From Clostridium sp. (lineage in GTDB: Bacteria > Bacillota > Clostridia > Lachnospirales > Lachnospiraceae): DNA of 64,000 nt. How positions within the stretch are numbered: position 1 is the stretch's first letter; each line of letters starts with the position of its first letter. The DNA is taken from NCBI GenBank assembly GCA_023664325.1, contig JAMPFS010000002.1, positions 92,280-156,279 on the forward strand, in the 5' to 3' direction. Below the pieces are notes generated by a model that was not told the origin of the DNA, searched no databases, and saw only the letters and a program-made list of their open reading frames with translations. This document shows positions 61,191 to 64,000 of the stretch, piece after piece. Both the position numbers and the translations under genes were made by a program.

Positions 61191-63305
61191 TTATACATAA
61201 AACAGCATATCCTCATACTGCGGGAATGGCCAGAAGTCTTTGTCTACCAGTCCTTCCAAAGCATCTGCCGGCTTTCTGACTTCACTCATAGCAGCAAATA
61301 CTTCATCATGGAAGCACTTTGCAGCCTTCTCCATATCATCCTCTAAAGCAATTGCCTTTTCATCAAGCTCCTCTAACTTCTTTAAGGCAGCCGTAAGCGC
61401 TTTAAGCTCGGCAGCAATCGCATTCAAGATTTCTTCCTGAACAGAAGTATCCACACCAACAGCCTTTAAATCAACAACACCCTTTGCCAAATCTGCTGAA
61501 TACTCCATAACAGCCGGGACAATCTGCTTCTTCGCCATATCTAACATTGTCTTCGCCTCGATGTTAATCTGCTTTGCATAGTTCTCATAATAAATCTCGG
61601 CACGGGATTCCAGCTCAGCCTTGCTCAATATGCCAAATTTCTCAAACAGTGCAATATTATTTTCATCCTTAAATGCTGCAACCGCATCCACAAGGCACTT
61701 AATATTAGGAAGCCCTCTTCTCTCCGCTTCTGCAACCCACTCCTCGGAATAACCATTGCCATTAAAGATAATTCTCTTATGCTTGGCAATCAACTCTTTA
61801 ATCTTATCATGCACTGCCATATCAAAGTTATCTGCCTTCTCCAACTCATCTGCAATTTCACAGAGAGAATCTGCAACAATGGTATTCAGAATAATGTTTG
61901 GCGTTGCGATTGACTGGGTAGAACCAACCATACGGAACTCAAATTTGTTACCGGTAAATGCAAATGGTGATGTTCTGTTACGGTCTGTGGCATCCTGCAT
62001 AAAGGATGGCAAAGTCGTAACACCTGACTCATAAGCCTTACCCTGTAATGAGCTTGTGGCCTCACCGGTTGTATCAAGCTGCTTTAATACATCATCTAAC
62101 TGCTCGCCCAAATATACGGAAATAATTGCCGGAGGCGCCTCATTTGCACCGAGTCTATGGTCATTTCCCGGTGAGGATGCAGATAATCTTAACAAATCTG
62201 CATGCTCGTCAACCGCCTTCAAAATAGCAACCAGGAATAATAAAAACTGCACATTTTCATGCGGTGTCTTACCCGGCTCTAACAGATTGATTCCATCATC
62301 TGTTCCCATTGACCAGTTATTGTGCTTACCGGAACCATTTACGCCTGCAAATGGTTTCTCATGCAACAGGCAGGCTAAATCATGACGGTCGGCAACTCTC
62401 TTCATGGTCTCCATAACCAACTGGTTGTGGTCGGTACCGATATTCGTTGTTCCATAAATCGGAGCCAGCTCATGCTGTGCAGGAGCAACCTCGTTATGCT
62501 GTGTCTTTGCCGTAACACCAAGTTTCCATAATTCAATATTCAAATCCTTCATGTAGGAAAGAACTCTCTCTCTTACCGTACCAAAATAATGATCGTCCAA
62601 TTCCTGTCCTTTTGGCGGCATGGCGCCAAACAGGGTACGGCCGGTAAAAATCAAATCTTTACGCTTTGCATAATCATTTTTATCAATCAGGAAATACTCC
62701 TGCTCCGGTCCGACAGAGGTTGTTACCTTTGTTGAGGTTTGATTGCCAAATAATCTTAAGATCCGAAGCGCCTGCACATTAACGGCTTCCATCGAACGAA
62801 GTAACGGAATCTTTTTATCAAGCGCTTCCCCCGTATAAGATGAAAATGCGGTCGGGATACAGAGGATGCTGCTTCCATCCGGAGACTCTTTGATAAATGC
62901 AGGTGATGTGCAATCCCATGCTGTGTAACCTCTTGCCTCATTTGTCGCACGAAGACCACCGGAAGGGAACGAAGATGCATCCGGCTCACCCTTTATCAGC
63001 TCCTTACCGGAAAACTCCATCAGTACTTTGCCATCTGCTGTCGGACTGATGAAAGAATCATGTTTCTCGGCGGTAATGCCGGTCATCGGCTGGAACCAGT
63101 GTGTATAATGGGTTGCCCCTTTTTCAATCGCCCAATCCTTCATTGCATTCGCTACCGTATCGGCAATTGCCGGCTTTAACTCCTTACCCGTTTCAATTGT
63201 TTTTTTCAACTCTTTATAGACTGTCTTTGGCAAACGTTCTTTCATAACAGCATCATTAAAGACATTTGTCCCAAAGATTTCTACTACATTCACATTGTCA
63301 CTCAT
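61191..63305 (-). CDS. glnN: glutamine synthetase, type III
   Basis: The protein is 704 residues, the large type III form typical of Bacteroides and Clostridia. It forms glutamine from glutamate, ammonia and ATP. Recognised parts: HYTHWFQPMTGITAEKHDSF, SSFPSGGLRATNEARGYTAWDCTSPAFI, GPEQEYFLID, TAKTQHNEVAPAQHELAPIYG and NVQFLLFLVAILKAVDEHADLLRLS. The C-terminal helical domain ends with WPFPQYEDMLFYV. It stands alone, with its own promoter at 63448-63476 and a terminator-like hairpin in the leader. Confidence 0.97.
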   Translation of the reverse strand: MSDNVNVVEIFGTNVFNDAVMKERLPKTVYKELKKTIETGKELKPAIADTVANAMKDWAIEKGATHYTHWFQPMTGITAEKHDSFISPTADGKVLMEFSGKELIKGEPDASSFPSGGLRATNEARGYTAWDCTSPAFIKESPDGSSILCIPTAFSSYTGEALDKKIPLLRSMEAVNVQALRILRLFGNQTSTKVTTSVGPEQEYFLIDKNDYAKRKDLIFTGRTLFGAMPPKGQELDDHYFGTVRERVLSYMKDLNIELWKLGVTAKTQHNEVAPAQHELAPIYGTTNIGTDHNQLVMETMKRVADRHDLACLLHEKPFAGVNGSGKHNNWSMGTDDGINLLEPGKTPHENVQFLLFLVAILKAVDEHADLLRLSASSPGNDHRLGANEAPPAIISVYLGEQLDDVLKQLDTTGEATSSLQGKAYESGVTTLPSFMQDATDRNRTSPFAFTGNKFEFRMVGSTQSIATPNIILNTIVADSLCEIADELEKADNFDMAVHDKIKELIAKHKRIIFNGNGYSEEWVAEAERRGLPNIKCLVDAVAAFKDENNIALFEKFGILSKAELESRAEIYYENYAKQINIEAKTMLDMAKKQIVPAVMEYSADLAKGVVDLKAVGVDTSVQEEILNAIAAELKALTAALKKLEELDEKAIALEDDMEKAAKCFHDEVFAAMSEVRKPADALEGLVDKDFWPFPQYEDMLFYV

Positions 63306-63377
63306 AAATAATACTTCCTTTCCTCTTTGCTTTCTTTGCGATACCGAACTAATCTATGAATAAAAACATTGTTTCAT

Positions 63378-63411
63378 GAAAAAAGGGTATTCTCCTAATG
63401 AGAACACCCTT
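63378..63411 (-). terminator. terminator-like hairpin in the glnN leader
   Basis: On the minus strand AAGGGTGTTCTC pairs with GAGAATACCCTT (one wobble) over a 5-nt loop and is followed by TTTTTTC. It lies 73 bp upstream of the glnN ATG and downstream of the glnN promoter candidate. Confidence 0.7.
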
Positions 63412-63447
63412 GTCCTTAGCTCTTTCTGTATTCGCTTTGATATTTGT

Positions 63448-63476
63448 AATATAAACCACTCTGTTAAAAAAATCAA
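63448..63476 (-). promoter_or_regulatory. sigma-A type promoter for glnN
   Basis: Minus strand: TTGATT-N17-TATATT, about 143 bp upstream of the ATG. Confidence 0.5.
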
Positions 63477-63613
63477 GTCTTTTTTTCTCTTTTTACCAGT
63501 TTCTTTCATTTTGACTTAAATTTCGTAAGTTTGCAGATTGTTTTTGTGGAATTTTTACATATGCTTATCCGATAACCGTTCCCTTCGGCCCACTGCCGCC
63601 ATAGATATTCATA

Positions 63614-63928
63614 TTAGTTCGGCTGCTTTTTCGCAAGCCACCCTCTGAAAATCCCTCCCTGAAAGATTGAAATAATGACGAAAAAGATATCCGCAAAAAT
63701 AATAAACACAAAGGACGGTACCATGATGCGGGTATATTTTTTGCCGAAGAATTTTCCTCTGTTAATGGCAAAGCCCATTTTGATAATGTAATAAAACACA
63801 CCCAGATTCAGGAAAACGAGGACAAGCGCCTGTTCCGCAAAATTGATAAGCGCATCAGCCGGAAAAAAATTGCCGTTCTGGATGCCATTTAGCAGCATAT
63901 TCAAAAAGAGTAATCCGACTTGTACCAC
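63614..63928 (-). CDS. small membrane protein, start uncertain
   Basis: The protein is up to 104 residues with three hydrophobic segments: QVGLLFLNMLL, ALVLVFLNLGVFYYIIKMGF and IMVPSFVFIIFADIFFVIISIF. It ends GWLAKKQPN. No family recognised. The GTG at 63928 has no good ribosome binding site. The ATG at 63898 lies 2 nt after the stop of an upstream open frame, and an ATT at 63949 has GGGGAG 4 nt upstream. The reading frame is real by composition, but the N-terminus cannot be fixed here. Confidence 0.6.
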   Translation of the reverse strand: MVQVGLLFLNMLLNGIQNGNFFPADALINFAEQALVLVFLNLGVFYYIIKMGFAINRGKFFGKKYTRIMVPSFVFIIFADIFFVIISIFQGGIFRGWLAKKQPN

Positions 63929-64000
63929 AAATACAATTCGGGTAACAATGAAGCTCCCCGGGGCAAGCCCTCAAGTTCCATCACTGTCCTCGAATTTCTA
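63901..64000 (-). CDS. possible C-terminal end of a gene entering from the right edge
   Basis: A frame open from base 64000 ends with TGA at 63901-63903 and codes for 32 residues (ending LLPELYLWYKSDYSF). It stops 2 nt before an ATG of the small membrane gene, which would suit translational coupling. Too short to identify. Confidence 0.3.
   Translation of the reverse strand, partial: RNSRTVMELEGLPRGASLLPELYLWYKSDYSF

Larger units (their letters stand above)
63306..63613 (-). promoter_or_regulatory. glnN leader and upstream intergenic region
   Basis: This 308-bp stretch holds no gene that I can support. It contains a candidate promoter (63448-63476), a hairpin with a T run (63378-63411) and an AT-rich remainder. 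Confidence 0.5.

Noticed and set aside
63971..64000. C-terminus of an upstream gene ending with TGA at 63971
   Set aside because: The same frame has a TAG at the window edge, leaving only eight codons; a different frame ending at 63901 is the better candidate.

Overview
The window looks like a chromosomal segment of a spore-forming member of the Clostridia, most probably Lachnospiraceae. The evidence is the spoIIA and spoVA sporulation loci, AddAB rather than RecBCD, type III glutamine synthetase, strong GGAGG ribosome binding sites, moderate GC content and several protein families typical of that group (DUF6320-like zinc-ribbon proteins, ABC-ATPase COG3044 type, fused or split acyl-CoA dehydratase activases). 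No phage, insertion sequence, CRISPR array, rRNA or tRNA gene was recognised. Most genes lie on the minus strand. All assignments come from reading motifs by eye; no database search was possible.

Layout: 1-4.8 kb is a minus-strand cluster of a condensation-type acyltransferase, a zinc-ribbon membrane protein, an HSL-type esterase and half of a heterodimeric ABC exporter that runs off the left edge. 4.9-11.2 kb holds typA, glgB and an HtrA protease. 11.2-15.8 kb holds a small conserved protein and a two-gene version of the large 2-hydroxyacyl-CoA dehydratase activase. 15.9-22 kb has an RND pump with a very large coiled-coil insert, a lipoprotein, a YigZ-family protein and a MarR regulator. A class A PBP (22.1-25.1 kb) converges on spoVAE-spoVAD. 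26.7-32.6 kb has a CbiT-like methyltransferase, a TPM protein with a polyglycine tail, a zinc-ribbon membrane protein, an ABC-type ATPase and a divergent MarR gene. 32.6-38 kb is housekeeping (aspS, flagellin lysine methylase, proB, a DHH phosphoesterase). 38.1-41.5 kb is the sporulation core: spoVAA-AB-AC facing spoIIAA-AB-sigF. 41.7-55.4 kb has a zinc-ribbon TPR protein, a 49-residue gene, folC, addA-addB, a small membrane-anchored protein, a beta-helix acyltransferase and topB. 55.6-58.2 kb is a plus-strand pair, a cytosolic ParB-like/BMP fusion and a metallophosphoesterase. 58.2-61.1 kb has a zinc-ribbon membrane protein, an ECF sigma/anti-sigma pair and an AlkD-like protein; 61.2-63.9 kb has glnN and an edge membrane protein.

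The least ordinary features are: the cytosolic ParB-like/BMP fusion coupled to a phosphoesterase with an altered first metal motif; the spoVA genes split over two loci 12 kb apart, with candidate sporulation-sigma promoters of identical geometry in front of spoVAA and spoVAC; a terminator-like hairpin between the glnN promoter and glnN; two genes whose ribosome binding sites can be paired by perfect 11-bp upstream complements; a 61-bp exact repeat that carries a 30-codon ORF; and an RND pump with a 250-residue coiled-coil insertion and no adaptor gene nearby.
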